A program made the translations under genes and the position numbers. Of a stretch of DNA of 52,898 bases, positions 17,501 to 25,599 are shown in pieces. The stretch is taken from positions 1 through 52,898 of the IMG/VR virus record IMGVR_UViG_3300025671_010533, one strand, 5' to 3'. The first letter of the stretch is position 1, and each line of letters starts with the position of its first letter. The notes under the pieces were generated by a model that was not told the DNA's origin, made no database searches, and was given only the letters and a program-made list of their open reading frames with translations. The DNA is from a virus.

Positions 17501-20255
17501 AACCATTTCTATTCAAATAGGAGCAGGTTTAGCATATACAGCTGGACAAAATGTTATATTTGCTATTGATGCTAATAATTTTATAGAAGGAACTGTAAAT
17601 AGTTATGATCCCAATAATGGGAATATAACTATAAATGTTACTAGTTTTACAGGGAGTTGGAGTGGTACAAATGAATGGTGTATTAACTTAGCAGGCGCCC
17701 CAGGTGCATCAGGTTCATCAGGTACTTCAGGTACTAGTGGCTCATCAGGTACTTCAGGATCATCAGGTACTTCAGGTTCTTCAGGTACTTCAGGTATAGA
17801 TGGTTCTTCAGGCACTTCAGGTTCATCAGGCACTTCAGGTTCATCCGGTACTAGTGGTTCATCTGGTACTTCAGGATCTTCTGGCACTTCGGGTTCATCT
17901 GGTACTTCAGGTTCATCAGGTACTTCGGGTTCTTCAGGTACTTCAGGTATAGACGGCTCTTCAGGCACCTCAGGTTCTTCAGGTACTTCAGGATCTTCAG
18001 GTACTAGTGGTTCATCAGGTACTTCAGGTATAGATGGCTCATCAGGCACTTCAGGGTCTTCAGGCACTTCAGGTTCATCTGGTACTAGTGGTATTTCAGG
18101 TTCTTCAGGTACTAGTGGCTCATCAGGCACTTCAGGTTCTTCAGGCACTTCAGGATCTTCAGGCACTTCAGGATCATCAGGTACTTCAGGATCTTCAGGT
18201 ACTTCAGGTTCATCAGGCACTTCGGGATCATCAGGCACCTCAGGATCATCAGGTACTTCAGGTTCATCAGGTACTTCAGGATCATCAGGTACTTCAGGTA
18301 CTTCAGGTTCATCAGGTACCTCGGGTTCTTCAGGTCTTACAGGTTTAACAGGCACTAGCGGTTCCTCAGGTACTTCAGGTATAGATGGTTCTTCAGGCAC
18401 TTCAGGATCATCAGGCACTTCAGGTTCATCAGGCACTTCAGGTTCATCAGGTACCTCGGGTTCTTCAGGTCTTACAGGTTTAACGGGTACTAGCGGTTCT
18501 TCAGGTACTAGTGGTTCTTCAGGCACTTCAGGTTCATCAGGTACTAGTGGTTCTTCAGGCACTTCAGGTTCATCAGGTACTAGTGGTTCTTCAGGCACTT
18601 CAGGTATAGATGGTTCTTCAGGCACTTCAGGTACTTCTGGTTCTTCAGGCACTTCAGGTATAGATGGTTCTTCAGGTACTAGCGGTTCTTCAGGTACTAG
18701 TGGTTCTTCAGGCACTTCAGGTTCATCAGGTACTAGTGGTTCTTCAGGCACTTCAGGTATAGATGGTTCTTCAGGTACTTCAGGATCTTCAGGTACTTCT
18801 GGTTCTTCAGGTACTTCAGGTATAGATGGCTCATCAGGCACTTCAGGGTCTTCAGGCACCTCAGGTTCATCTGGCACTAGTGGTATTTCAGGTTCTTCAG
18901 GTACTAGTGGCTCATCAGGCACTTCAGGTTCTTCAGGCACTTCAGGATCTTCAGGTACTTCAGGATCATCAGGTACTTCAGGTTCTTCAGGTACTTCAGG
19001 TATAGATGGCTCATCAGGCACTTCAGGGTCTTCAGGCACCTCAGGTTCATCTGGTACTAGTGGTATTTCAGGTTCTTCAGGTACTAGTGGCTCATCAGGC
19101 ACTTCAGGTATAGATGGCTCATCAGGCACTTCAGGGTCTTCAGGCACCTCAGGTTCATCTGGTACTAGTGGTACTTCTGGTTCTTCAGGCACTAGCGGTT
19201 CTTCAGGCACTTCAGGTTCATCAGGTCTTTCAGGTACACCAAGTACTAGTGGTTCATCTGGTACTTCAGGTTCATCAGGTACTAATGGTTCTTCAGGTAC
19301 TTCAGGTTCATCAGGTACTTCGGGTACAAACGGTTCTTCAGGAACTTCAGGCTCATCAGGTCTTTCAGGTACACCTAGCACTAGTGGCTCGTCAGGTACT
19401 AGTGGTTTATCAGGTACTAATGGCACCTCAGGTACTTCAGGTGTTTCCATCACAGGACCTACAGGTCCTCAAGGTATTAATGGTATTAGAGGAGGGGTTG
19501 AATATAAATCAGGATCAGGTCCAGGAAAGGTTGCATGGAGTAGTACAATAAATGCCCTCACTATATCACGTTATGATGATCAGGGTAATGATGTTTATGA
19601 TTGGATTAATAGCTGGGATGATGTTAATAATGCACAAAATAAAGGTCAGGTTACAATATATTCCGATGATGGTAATGAACTTCTTATAGGAACAATTAAT
19701 ACTTTAGTTTTTATTCCAAACCAATTTTTAATTACATTAGAATATCCTCTTGTTGACCAATATTCTCCTACTACTAATGAAACAGTTTTAGTTTCATTTT
19801 CTCCTAGAGGAGCAACAGGTCCCGGATTTATTGAGACATGGTCGGGTGCTCAAACTGTATTAGCAAATGATTCGGATACTTTTAACGTAGGTGTTAACTT
19901 AGGAACAAATGATGTAGTAGAATTTGATGGAAGAATAATCCTTAAAGGAAATAATGGAATTTCTCCATTAGAATCAGTAGGCATTACTATAAAATATACC
20001 GGAACACTCATAGCCCTTCCTGGTGGACAACATTATCTTTCAGATTTAACAATTTTGGATACTAGTGGAACTATTACTACTAATACTGCAGGTGTTATTT
20101 CTACCTCAGATGTAAATTTGTATAAAGTATGGTTATCATATATCGATTCACTTTCTACTCTTCCAAACGTTTTAACTCTTGAAGTTAATAATGAATTTGC
20201 ATATAGTTTACAATATAAATATTTTACAACAATACGCTATTTTAATACTTTATAA
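11583..20255 (+). CDS. Giant collagen-like tail fibre protein with five inserted Cys domains
   Basis: The protein has 2,890 residues. Residues 1-170 are non-repetitive. Residues ~175-2,620 are almost unbroken Gly-X-Y triplets, mostly GTS and GSS, with short collagen-like stretches such as [16 protein letters not shown] and markers GIDGSS and GLTGLTG. Five related ~85-residue domains interrupt the repeats at about 12,550-12,830, 14,770-15,025, 15,577-15,840, 16,058-16,318 and 17,452-17,705. Each has an early Cys, a 'G[QM]xV' strand and a closing W-C-[IY]-N. The last ~270 residues are a non-repetitive beta-rich tip. Collagen-like triplets form trimeric rods in other phage fibres, so a long trimeric fibre is expected. 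Nearly every X and Y is Ser or Thr, giving a huge set of potential O-glycosylation sites. The ends are clear. Confidence 0.85.
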   Translation: MAQEFLADRDLGAFCIPYKVAGNSIIPPTGHLSFYNKLDVRYVTRVDIHKNDFNNNNILRYLTGSNKGNLTISSKNFPTSYAVFSYTEITSNSNYVTFTLDTGAVASSANLPFTTGEEVCIKLDYNDGEGGTGGVAGTNGTSGTSGIGGVTTGGDDIEVTGAGTESDPYVINYTGSSSSGTSGTSGTSGTSGTSGTSGTSGTSGTSGTSGSSGTSGSSGTSGSSGTSGSSGTSGSSGTSGTSGTSGSSGTSGIDGSSGTSGSSGTSGIDGSSGTSGTTGTSGTSGTSGETGPTGPLGPEGSSGTSGSSGISGTSGTSGTSGADGDTYSNCSTQNLSTPTPGTQITITIATGLAYTPGQSVILAQQSTPSNYIEGTVNNYTSGTGSITIDVTAVGGSFSGPTTWCINLAGATGQAGSSGTSGTTGTSGTSGIDGSSGTAGTSGSSGLTGLTGTSGSSGTSGSSGTSGSSGTSGSSGTSGSSGTSGSSGTSGTSGTSGSSGTSGIDGSSGTSGEDGSSGTSGSSGTNGSSGTSGFSGTSGTNGSSGTSGTTGTSGTSGETGPTGPLGPEGSSGTSGTSGTSGGIGPIGPEGSSGTSGSSGTSGSSGVSGSSGTSGVDGSSGTSGETGPIGPIGPIGPTGPSGDNGSSGTSGSSGTSGSSGTSGISGSSGTSGIDGSSGTSGGTGPIGPIGPEGSSGTSGSSGTSGSSGLTGLTGTSGSSGTSGSSGTSGSSGTSGTSGSSGSSGTSGSSGLSGLTGTSGSSGTSGSSGTSGSSGTSGSSGTSGSSGTSGSSGTSGSSGTSGSSGTSGSSGTSGSSGTSGSSGTSGSSGTSGFSGTSGSSGTSGSSGTSGSSGTSGSSGTSGSSGTSGSSGTSGSSGTSGSSGTSGSSGTSGSSGTSGSSGTSGSSGTSGSSGTSGSSGTSGSSGTSGSSGTSGSSGTSGSSGTSGSSGTSGSSGTSGSSGTSGSSGTSGSSGTSGSSGTSGSSGTSGSSGTSGTSGETGPSGSPGEEGSSGTSGSSGLSGLTGTSGSSGTSGSSGTSGSSGTSGTSGTSGTSGADGSSGTSGASGDIYANCTPQTITSPATGTLFLTIGTGLAYTAGQSVILSISATQYIEGIISFYNSNSGNVAITVTSSNGTFGGSNPWCINLAGATGASGSSGTSGTSGSSGTSGIDGSSGTSGSSGTSGTSGTSGTSGTSGETGPSGPPGEEGSSGTSGSSGLSGLTGTSGSSGTSGSSGTSGSSGTSGSSGTSGSSGTSGSSGTSGSSGTSGSSGLTGLTGTSGSSGTSGSSGTSGSSGTSGLSGSSGTSGSSGTSGSSGLTGLTGTSGSSGTSGTSGAEYYRCVQSNTLPSPPTIGQTYQQFIGTSLAWSTGMYVVLEANNGASIIIGQVVTYSSVTGFIEFEVLSYQGTWSNITHWCYNISGAPGEDGSSGTSGSSGTSGSSGTSGSSGTSGTSGDTGPTGLPGLDGSSGTSGSSGTSGSSGSSGSSGTSGSSGTSGVYSYCGFTGIGVPPPPSQFSITIGTYLSFTAGQSVIIYQQNNATKYILGTVNSYTPSTGVMVVDYISHNGNWSAGQTWCINLSGQPGEDGSSGTSGSSGTSGSSGTSGSSGTSGSSGTSGIDGSSGTSGSSGTSGSSGTSGSSGTSGSSGTSGSSGTSGSSGTSGSSGTSGSSGTSGSSGTSGSSGTSGSSGTSGSSGLTGLTGTSGSSGTSGSSGESGSSGTSGSSGTSGISGSSGTSGSSGTSGSSGTSGSSGLTGLTGTSGSSGTSGSSGTSGSSGTSGSPGEPGLDGSSGTSGSSGTSGSSGTSGSSGTSGTSGSSGTSGSSGLTGLTGTSGSSGTSGSSGTSGSSGTSGSSGTSGSSGTSGSSGTSGSSGLTGLTGTSGSSGTSGSSGTSGSSGTSGSSGTSGSSGTSGSSGTSGSSGTSGSSGTSGSSGTSGSSGTSGSSGTSGSSGTSGSSGTSGIDGDIYANCTDQTIASSPTTISIQIGAGLAYTAGQNVIFAIDANNFIEGTVNSYDPNNGNITINVTSFTGSWSGTNEWCINLAGAPGASGSSGTSGTSGSSGTSGSSGTSGSSGTSGIDGSSGTSGSSGTSGSSGTSGSSGTSGSSGTSGSSGTSGSSGTSGSSGTSGIDGSSGTSGSSGTSGSSGTSGSSGTSGIDGSSGTSGSSGTSGSSGTSGISGSSGTSGSSGTSGSSGTSGSSGTSGSSGTSGSSGTSGSSGTSGSSGTSGSSGTSGSSGTSGSSGTSGTSGSSGTSGSSGLTGLTGTSGSSGTSGIDGSSGTSGSSGTSGSSGTSGSSGTSGSSGLTGLTGTSGSSGTSGSSGTSGSSGTSGSSGTSGSSGTSGSSGTSGIDGSSGTSGTSGSSGTSGIDGSSGTSGSSGTSGSSGTSGSSGTSGSSGTSGIDGSSGTSGSSGTSGSSGTSGIDGSSGTSGSSGTSGSSGTSGISGSSGTSGSSGTSGSSGTSGSSGTSGSSGTSGSSGTSGIDGSSGTSGSSGTSGSSGTSGISGSSGTSGSSGTSGIDGSSGTSGSSGTSGSSGTSGTSGSSGTSGSSGTSGSSGLSGTPSTSGSSGTSGSSGTNGSSGTSGSSGTSGTNGSSGTSGSSGLSGTPSTSGSSGTSGLSGTNGTSGTSGVSITGPTGPQGINGIRGGVEYKSGSGPGKVAWSSTINALTISRYDDQGNDVYDWINSWDDVNNAQNKGQVTIYSDDGNELLIGTINTLVFIPNQFLITLEYPLVDQYSPTTNETVLVSFSPRGATGPGFIETWSGAQTVLANDSDTFNVGVNLGTNDVVEFDGRIILKGNNGISPLESVGITIKYTGTLIALPGGQHYLSDLTILDTSGTITTNTAGVISTSDVNLYKVWLSYIDSLSTLPNVLTLEVNNEFAYSLQYKYFTTIRYFNTL
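12105..19445 (+). repeat. Coding tandem repeat array (GTS/GSS triplets; 9- and 18-bp units)
   Basis: About 7.3 kb is built from 9-bp units coding for Gly-Thr-Ser or Gly-Ser-Ser, usually paired as an 18-bp GTSGSS unit. Synonymous codons vary (ACT/ACA/ACC, AGT/TCA/TCT/TCC, GGT/GGC/GGA), so protein repetition is stricter than DNA repetition. Five non-repetitive ~250-bp inserts break the array. Codon phase is kept throughout, which shows selection on the protein. Confidence 0.95.
13977..14480 (+). repeat. 72-bp higher-order tandem repeat inside the fibre gene
   Basis: The block starting GGTTCATCTGG recurs at 13977, 14049, 14121, 14193, 14265, 14337 and 14409, exactly 72 bp apart. Six units are nearly identical and the seventh diverges after its first third. 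Each unit encodes 24 residues (eight triplets). The near-identity points to recent unequal exchange or slippage. Confidence 0.9.
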
Positions 20256-20264
20256 TATTTATAA
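20254..20264 (+). promoter_or_regulatory. AATATTTATAA motif overlapping the fibre stop codon
   Basis: The motif overlaps the fibre TAA and ends 2 bases before the ATG at 20267. With standard promoter geometry the transcript would start at about the ATG itself. Confidence 0.4.
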
Positions 20265-20266
20265 AC

Positions 20267-20725
20267 ATGCCAGCATTGAATCAAAATTTTATAATACATG
20301 ATTTAGATTATTTTCAAGTAAGATTTAATATTACTGATGCTGTAAACCCCCTAGATAATTCAACTGCACGTTGTTGGTGGGGAGTAGCTGAAGATAGTAG
20401 TGATGGCTCTTCAGGTACTTATCTTCTTATTGAAAGAAGTAATAATACTTGGACTAATACTGGTGTAGGTGATACTGTTAACTTTGGTAGTACTACACTA
20501 CTTACAATAGAACCTACTTATGTGGATATAATAGTAGGAGTACAAAATATAACAGCTGGTGGTAAAGGTGGTTCTTATAACCTGACTCCTACTTCCTTTC
20601 CTGGTGTATACTACCATGAATGTATATATAGCGGCACCGGTGCCCAAACAAATTCAACAGCAATAGCAACAGGACAAATAACAGTTCTTCAATCACTATT
20701 TACAGAACAAGGATATAGAGCTTAA
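20267..20725 (+). CDS. BppU-like/fibre-associated protein, copy 1
   Basis: This 152-residue beta-rich protein begins 'MPALNQNF', as does the next gene. Both share the layout of small N-terminal domains in phage baseplate upper/fibre proteins: a D-x-x-x-x-F-T/N-x-T-D strand, a 'WWGV' core, a 'GVYYHE' or 'GTYYHE' strand and a closing 'TGQITVLQSLFT' or 'SGFITVENSIFT'. No enzymatic motif is seen. It probably caps or links fibres, or is a small receptor-binding or decoration protein. The relation to BppU is a fold-level impression and not established. Confidence 0.55.
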   Translation: MPALNQNFIIHDLDYFQVRFNITDAVNPLDNSTARCWWGVAEDSSDGSSGTYLLIERSNNTWTNTGVGDTVNFGSTTLLTIEPTYVDIIVGVQNITAGGKGGSYNLTPTSFPGVYYHECIYSGTGAQTNSTAIATGQITVLQSLFTEQGYRA

Positions 20726-20745
20726 GTAAAAAACACAAAAAAACA

Positions 20746-21225
20746 ATGCCCGCACTAAATCAAAATTTTACAAGATTAGAAAGTGATAGTTATGTATTAG
20801 AATTTACTCCTACAGATGGAACAGTTTCACTACTTACATATGCTGGTTGGTGGGGAGTATCCAATACAGATACAGCTGCAGGTTCATTATTATTAGAGGG
20901 GTGGACAAACAATTCAAATGGTTCAATCTCACTTAATGGGTATAATGCTACTGGTGGTTGTCAAAATACCCCATCCCAACCCGCCTTTCCTATCGATGGA
21001 ACAGGTGCTGCTGTTAATGTTAGAATTTTCAACTTCGAAAACAAAATCCGAATTGTAATGGACCAATCAATACAGGATCTTATTACTCCTAATGGAACTT
21101 ATTATCATGAATTAGTATTAATGAAGGTAGCAGCTAATACAGCATATCAATGTATATCTCATGTAGCAGCATCTGGATTTATAACTGTCGAAAATTCTAT
21201 ATTTACTAATAGAACTTATAGATAA
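20746..21225 (+). CDS. BppU-like/fibre-associated protein, copy 2
   Basis: This 159-residue protein is a clear tandem paralog of the preceding gene. The first eight residues are identical, and the WWGV and YYHE strands and the C-terminal 'FITVENSIFTNRTYR' correspond to 'QITVLQSLFTEQGYR' in copy 1. The middle has diverged and includes two extra cysteines (in 'GGCQN' and 'YQCIS'). The A-rich leader (AAAAAACACAAAAAAACA) has no Shine-Dalgarno sequence, as expected for Bacteroidota-type initiation. Divergence in the middle with conserved ends would suit different binding faces on one scaffold. Confidence 0.55.
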   Translation: MPALNQNFTRLESDSYVLEFTPTDGTVSLLTYAGWWGVSNTDTAAGSLLLEGWTNNSNGSISLNGYNATGGCQNTPSQPAFPIDGTGAAVNVRIFNFENKIRIVMDQSIQDLITPNGTYYHELVLMKVAANTAYQCISHVAASGFITVENSIFTNRTYR

Positions 21226-21524
21226 TGTCTTGTGGTCCTTTAAATGGTCTTTTAACAAGTAGTATTAACTCACAGCTTTTAGGGCCTTCTCTAGAAGGAT
21301 TATATAACAATAGTTGGAACCCAAAATTTGCAGGTGTACCCTTAAATTTAAATTTATCATCATCCTATCAAAATGGACTTTTAACTTCAAGTTTACAATG
21401 TTCTAATTTTATATTATACTTTGGAGAAGATAAAACTATTAGTACATATGGTTATAATTTACAAGCAGAACTTTCTTCTTCAATGCCCCTACAATTATGT
21501 CGCCCTCGTTTTACTTTTGAATAA
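21225..21524 (+). CDS. Small virion-region protein, function unknown
   Basis: I do not recognise this 99-residue protein. Its ATG overlaps the stop of the upstream paralog (TAATG), so it is probably translated by re-initiation. It contains an internal repeat-like pair, 'NGLLTSSINSQLLGPSL' near the start and 'NGLLTSSLQCSNFILYF' in the middle. There is no signal peptide or obvious membrane segment. Position between fibre proteins suggests a small structural part of the fibre network. Confidence 0.5.
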   Translation: MSCGPLNGLLTSSINSQLLGPSLEGLYNNSWNPKFAGVPLNLNLSSSYQNGLLTSSLQCSNFILYFGEDKTISTYGYNLQAELSSSMPLQLCRPRFTFE

Positions 21525-21562
21525 ATTTTAATTTTATAATTAAAAAATAGTTACAATTAAAA

Positions 21563-21573
21563 CATATTTATAA
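21563..21573 (+). promoter_or_regulatory. CATATTTATAA motif, putative late promoter
   Basis: The motif ends 2 bases before the ATG of the S74 fibre gene, in the same geometry as the copy at 20254. It lies in a 51-bp gap that holds no other visible element. Confidence 0.4.
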
Positions 21574-21575
21574 CC

Positions 21576-22874
21576 ATGCCTCATAATGATCAAATAAATT
21601 ATAGTGTTAAAGTTAGGTTAGATCCCAACATCGACCCAGATGCAAGTGTAGTATGGAATAGTACTAATAAAAAATTTGAATTAGGAACGGGTACGGGTAT
21701 TACTATTATTAACCCCGATGATCATAATATGATCACAGCTAATGGAACCACAGACTCTATAACTGGTGAAGATTATTTTAGATATGTTGGTGGGGGTTCT
21801 AGTGGAACTAGTGTAGGAAGAGTAGCTATAGGACAATATGACAATGCCACTCCCTACACTATGCTTGATATAGGAAGAAATATTACAAACAACACCACTA
21901 GTGGCTTCCCAGAAGCAATATTTTATTCTACTAATACAAGTTTTAATTTTGGTTTAAGACTAGGTCTTCACCAATTATCGTGGGATCAAGGTAGTGGTAC
22001 CTATAAGTCACTAGAGGCTACAATAGGAACAGCAGATAAAGCAGGATCCCCTGATACAGATATATATGTTGGAAAATATTCTAGTTTAGGTGTGGGTACT
22101 TTTACTCCTATAGCAGCATTTGGTATTCCTCGTGAAAGTTTTGGAATTGGAAAATCAGAAAAAGCATTAATTGCTTATAGTGAAACTCCTACTTTAACTC
22201 CAATTCAAGCTACTCAACTTAATTCAACTTTTTATGTGGGGGAGGATGTTGATGCTAGTAGTGAAATTACTTCTGCTAAAGATTCTGTAGCTGAAATTAC
22301 TAATTTTAACACTTCTGGAAATCAATACAATACTGCCTTAATAATTAATTTAGCAGCAACAAGTGGTCAAAACCAACAAGATTGGGTAGGAAGTTCTGGA
22401 TCCCCAGACGATAACTGTAGATTTATTTCATTTAGACGTAGAGCAACTATTAATGAACATAACAACTCATATCCTTCATTCATAGAATGTGGTAAAATAG
22501 TTTTAAATGGAGCAGAAGCTGCTGCACCTAGTGGAGAAATATTTCCAGGTGTTCTTTATCTTAATACATCTGATAAACGATTTAAAAATAATATTAAGCC
22601 CCTTTCAGTAGGATTAAATGAACTTTTAAAAATCCAACCTAGTGAATATAATTGGAACCAATCCCCTATTGTAAGTAAAGGATTTATTGCTCAAGATTTG
22701 TATAAGATTTATCCTGATGCTGTATATAAACCTAAAGATGAAACGGATTTATCTGATCCTTGGTCTGTAGATTATGGTAAATTAACTCCTTTACTTGTAA
22801 AAGCAATTCAAGATCAACAAAAGATTATTGAGGGGCTAAAAGAAAGAATTATTAAACTTGAAAACTCTATTTAA
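21576..22874 (+). CDS. Tail fibre/spike with C-terminal S74 intramolecular chaperone
   Basis: The protein has 432 residues. The C-terminal ~100 residues are an S74 (endosialidase-type) chaperone. 'SDKRFKNNIKPL' starts at residue 332, followed by 'LLKIQPSEYNW', 'KGFIAQDLYKIYPDAV' and a terminal helix 'LVKAIQDQQKIIEGLKERII'. In this family the chaperone trimerises the fibre and then cuts itself off N-terminal to the catalytic Ser (here S332). The mature fibre would therefore be ~331 residues with a ~101-residue released chaperone. The N-terminal part is beta-rich with G-rich turns and probably carries the attachment and receptor-binding regions. It is separated by only 3 bases from the next fibre gene. 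Confidence 0.8.
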   Translation: MPHNDQINYSVKVRLDPNIDPDASVVWNSTNKKFELGTGTGITIINPDDHNMITANGTTDSITGEDYFRYVGGGSSGTSVGRVAIGQYDNATPYTMLDIGRNITNNTTSGFPEAIFYSTNTSFNFGLRLGLHQLSWDQGSGTYKSLEATIGTADKAGSPDTDIYVGKYSSLGVGTFTPIAAFGIPRESFGIGKSEKALIAYSETPTLTPIQATQLNSTFYVGEDVDASSEITSAKDSVAEITNFNTSGNQYNTALIINLAATSGQNQQDWVGSSGSPDDNCRFISFRRRATINEHNNSYPSFIECGKIVLNGAEAAAPSGEIFPGVLYLNTSDKRFKNNIKPLSVGLNELLKIQPSEYNWNQSPIVSKGFIAQDLYKIYPDAVYKPKDETDLSDPWSVDYGKLTPLLVKAIQDQQKIIEGLKERIIKLENSI

Positions 22875-22877
22875 CAA

Positions 22878-25412
22878 ATGCCTATTTCTTATATTTACGG
22901 TGATGGAATTTCTATACAGAGTTCTTCATTAAATTCTAGTGGATCTATAGCATCTTCTTATACTCAATTCAGAATTGAAGCTACAGGATCTAAAGGAAAT
23001 AAATTTCAAATCCTTATCCCCTCCCAATCAACTGGTGAAAATGAAGATACTATAGCTTTATTTATTACAAGTTCTGGTAAAGATGCTAATGTAGGAATAG
23101 GTACTAAAAGTCCTAAATCCTTATTTGAAATAAGATCTTCCCAATCATCTTCAAAATCTACCCCCGATTTTATATTAGCAACTCCTAGCAGTTCTCTTAT
23201 TACAGGAGGTGAATCAGCAAGACTTTCTTTTGTCATAGAAGATACTATTCTTTCAGGCAGTGAATTCGCAATTTCAGGAAGCACAGGAGCTATATATTCT
23301 AGGGTTCTTTCAGACCCTTCAACTACAGGTTACCAATATGGGTCTTTAGTATTTGAAGTAGATGGACCTAATGATATTACTAAAGATACTAAAGGCTTAG
23401 AAATAGGATATGGTTTAAATCCCTTTTTACCAACCACCATTGCTTCAGTATTTACAGGAAGTATTGTTATAGGAGCAGGAGATGTCAACCCTATACCAGG
23501 TATGTATGTACGTAATTATCTAGGTAACGATGTAGTATATATAGGCCAAGATATTTTTTCACCATTAGATCTTGATGCTGGACAATTAATACTTTATGAA
23601 AATAATTCTCCAAAAATTAATCTCCAAACAGACCCAGGTGAAGATAGTTATATTAATACTACAGGTAATTTTGGAATAGGAACATCTTCTCCTAACGCAA
23701 AACTTGAAGTAGTAGGAAACACAATACTCTCAGGTTCATTAGCAGTTTCTCAATCATTTACAGCTTCAGGTTTATATTATCCTGATACTGATGGTACTGA
23801 TGGTCAATTTTTAGCTACAGATGGAGCAGGTAACTTAAGTTTTCAAACAATAGAAGATGTTTATGTTACCGTAAAAAATGTTTCTGGGGGTACTTTATAT
23901 AAAGGTACTCCGGTACATGCTACTTCCTCAGTTGCTGCGGGTAATGCTACTCCTGTTATAGCAGCTTCTGCTTCTAATGCTCTTACAATGCCTGCTACTT
24001 TTGTTTTAAATGAACAAATAGATGATGAAGCAGAAGGCCAAGCATTACTTTCAGGATTTATCCAAGGAGTAAATACTTCATTATTTGAAGTAGGTGAAGT
24101 AGTTTATGTAGGAGAAAATGGAGGATTTACAAATATTAAACCTACAGGTTCTAATAATTTAATCCAAAACTTAGGTATTGTTACTAAAATTCACCCATCC
24201 AATGGTAGTGGGTGGGTATATGGTTCTGGAAGATCTAATGATGTACCCAACTTACCTACAGGAAAAATATGGGTTGGTAGTGATACTTACTCAGTAACTT
24301 CATCTGTAATTTCATTAGATGAAGCTAATAAGTATGTATCTGGCTCAGAAAGTGCTAAATTCCAATTAGGTACTTACGCTTTTGGATATAATACTTTCCC
24401 AGGGTTTGGATTTGACATAACAGGCTCAGGTATAATAGTTAGTAGTTCTTTACCTTCTTTACATTATCCTATGGTAAAAATAGGAGAAACAGAATTACTA
24501 GATTTAACTACATCTACTGCTTTAGCAGATCATACTTTTACTATCCATAATGTAGATAATTTCCAAGTTACTTCTGGGAGTGAACCCACAGATGTTTCTA
24601 CTAATAAATTATTTGAACATATTGGGGATACTTTTAAAGTTTATAGTAAAGGAAATTCAACCCCTGTATTTACAGCATCAAGTAGTTCTATTGCTTTACA
24701 AGGAAAAAATGTTAGTATTTTACCTTCATCAGGAGTTCCTTATATAAAAACTCCTAATGCATCTTCCTCTCCCCAATATGTGCCTGTATTTGATGCTTTA
24801 CCTGACAACATATCAGGAAGAGAATTAAAATATATAACATCTTCTACTTTTATAGGAGGAGGATTAAGTACCCCTTATAGTTTAGGTACTTTTGGTGGGA
24901 AATATCAGTGGGGTACTACTGATGGAGGTAAAACTGTGGTTCATGGTTTTGTTAATGGACCTACTGCAGGGGCCACACAAAACTCAGATCATTGGATAGA
25001 TAGTGCTGTCTACACCCCTGATTCTACTACTTATAGTATGAGTACCTATAAAATGCAATATGCTGCTTTATACTCCCCAGTAGGAGGAATCCCCCATATT
25101 AAGGGTTGGGGAAGAACTTCAGATTCAGATTTTACTACAAATCATTCCATGTCAATTTCTCTTTGGTCCCTAGATACAGAACCTGCAAACCTTGCTGCGG
25201 GTAGTCAAACTTTAACTCTTAGAGCTCAATCTGAATTTTTAACATTTAATGCTGGTACCATTAACTACCTAGGAAACGGATGGGAAGCTTCAGGAAGTAG
25301 TGTTCGCCCTGCAGGTACTTTTTATTTTGTTACTTGGGATTTAGGTGGTCCTAATCCTTCTTCAACTGCTGATTTATCAGCAAACTTTACAATTTGGGTT
25401 GAACCCTCATAA
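22878..25412 (+). CDS. Large tail fibre protein
   Basis: This 844-residue beta-structured, Ser/Gly-rich protein contains two copies of the fibre-type motif GIGT-x-S-P ('NVGIGTKSPKSLFEI' near residue 74 and 'NFGIGTSSPNAKLEV' near 264), which commonly introduces triple-beta-helix shaft segments. 'GQFLATDGAGNLSFQ' near residue 314 is another common shaft motif. The C-terminal ~200 residues look like a separate globular receptor-binding domain. There is no S74 chaperone. The product may be trimerised by another protein, possibly the small ORF that follows. Confidence 0.7.
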   Translation: MPISYIYGDGISIQSSSLNSSGSIASSYTQFRIEATGSKGNKFQILIPSQSTGENEDTIALFITSSGKDANVGIGTKSPKSLFEIRSSQSSSKSTPDFILATPSSSLITGGESARLSFVIEDTILSGSEFAISGSTGAIYSRVLSDPSTTGYQYGSLVFEVDGPNDITKDTKGLEIGYGLNPFLPTTIASVFTGSIVIGAGDVNPIPGMYVRNYLGNDVVYIGQDIFSPLDLDAGQLILYENNSPKINLQTDPGEDSYINTTGNFGIGTSSPNAKLEVVGNTILSGSLAVSQSFTASGLYYPDTDGTDGQFLATDGAGNLSFQTIEDVYVTVKNVSGGTLYKGTPVHATSSVAAGNATPVIAASASNALTMPATFVLNEQIDDEAEGQALLSGFIQGVNTSLFEVGEVVYVGENGGFTNIKPTGSNNLIQNLGIVTKIHPSNGSGWVYGSGRSNDVPNLPTGKIWVGSDTYSVTSSVISLDEANKYVSGSESAKFQLGTYAFGYNTFPGFGFDITGSGIIVSSSLPSLHYPMVKIGETELLDLTTSTALADHTFTIHNVDNFQVTSGSEPTDVSTNKLFEHIGDTFKVYSKGNSTPVFTASSSSIALQGKNVSILPSSGVPYIKTPNASSSPQYVPVFDALPDNISGRELKYITSSTFIGGGLSTPYSLGTFGGKYQWGTTDGGKTVVHGFVNGPTAGATQNSDHWIDSAVYTPDSTTYSMSTYKMQYAALYSPVGGIPHIKGWGRTSDSDFTTNHSMSISLWSLDTEPANLAAGSQTLTLRAQSEFLTFNAGTINYLGNGWEASGSSVRPAGTFYFVTWDLGGPNPSSTADLSANFTIWVEPS

Positions 25413-25422
25413 TTAATATAAA

Positions 25423-25557
25423 ATGCATACCCCTACTCATACCCCTTTTCCTAAATTATCCACTACTTCTAGTTTAGCTGACGTAGTAAGTGAATACAAT
25501 AATTTAGCAGAATTTTTAAACCAACAAAACTTCCCAAATCCTGATTTAGAAAAGTAA
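25423..25557 (+). CDS. Small 44-residue ORF after the fibre gene
   Basis: ATG at 25423 to TAA at 25555-25557 gives 44 residues beginning MHTPTHTPFPK and ending FPNPDLEK. A central amphipathic helix (~residues 18-36) is flanked by Pro-rich ends. It starts 10 bp after the fibre stop and fills the gap before the glycosyltransferase promoter. I do not recognise it. A small assembly or chaperone factor for the fibre is possible from position alone. Confidence 0.45.
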   Translation: MHTPTHTPFPKLSTTSSLADVVSEYNNLAEFLNQQNFPNPDLEK

Positions 25558-25563
25558 AATAAC

Positions 25564-25594
25564 TTGTTTTTCTAAATTTAATTTGTTATATTAA
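25564..25594 (+). promoter_or_regulatory. Host-type promoter (TTG - 20 bp - TATATTAA)
   Basis: TTG at 25564-25566 and TATATTAA at 25587-25594 fit the Bacteroidota primary-sigma pattern TTG-N19-21-TAnnTTTG. The first T of the -7 box is 13 bases before the glycosyltransferase ATG, so the mRNA may be leaderless. Confidence 0.55.
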
Positions 25595-25599
25595 TTGTT

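Noticed and set aside
12105-19445. CRISPR array
   Set aside because: The repeats are 9- and 18-bp units in continuous codon phase with no unique spacers, and they lie within one long reading frame.
12098-19453. Long minus-strand reading frames ([11 protein letters not shown]-type) under the fibre gene, e.g. 12716-14755, 16310-17458 and 17603-19453
   Set aside because: They are the antisense reading of the Gly-Thr-Ser/Gly-Ser-Ser array. Composition is dictated by the sense repeat, they stop at every non-repetitive insert, and no start signal precedes them.
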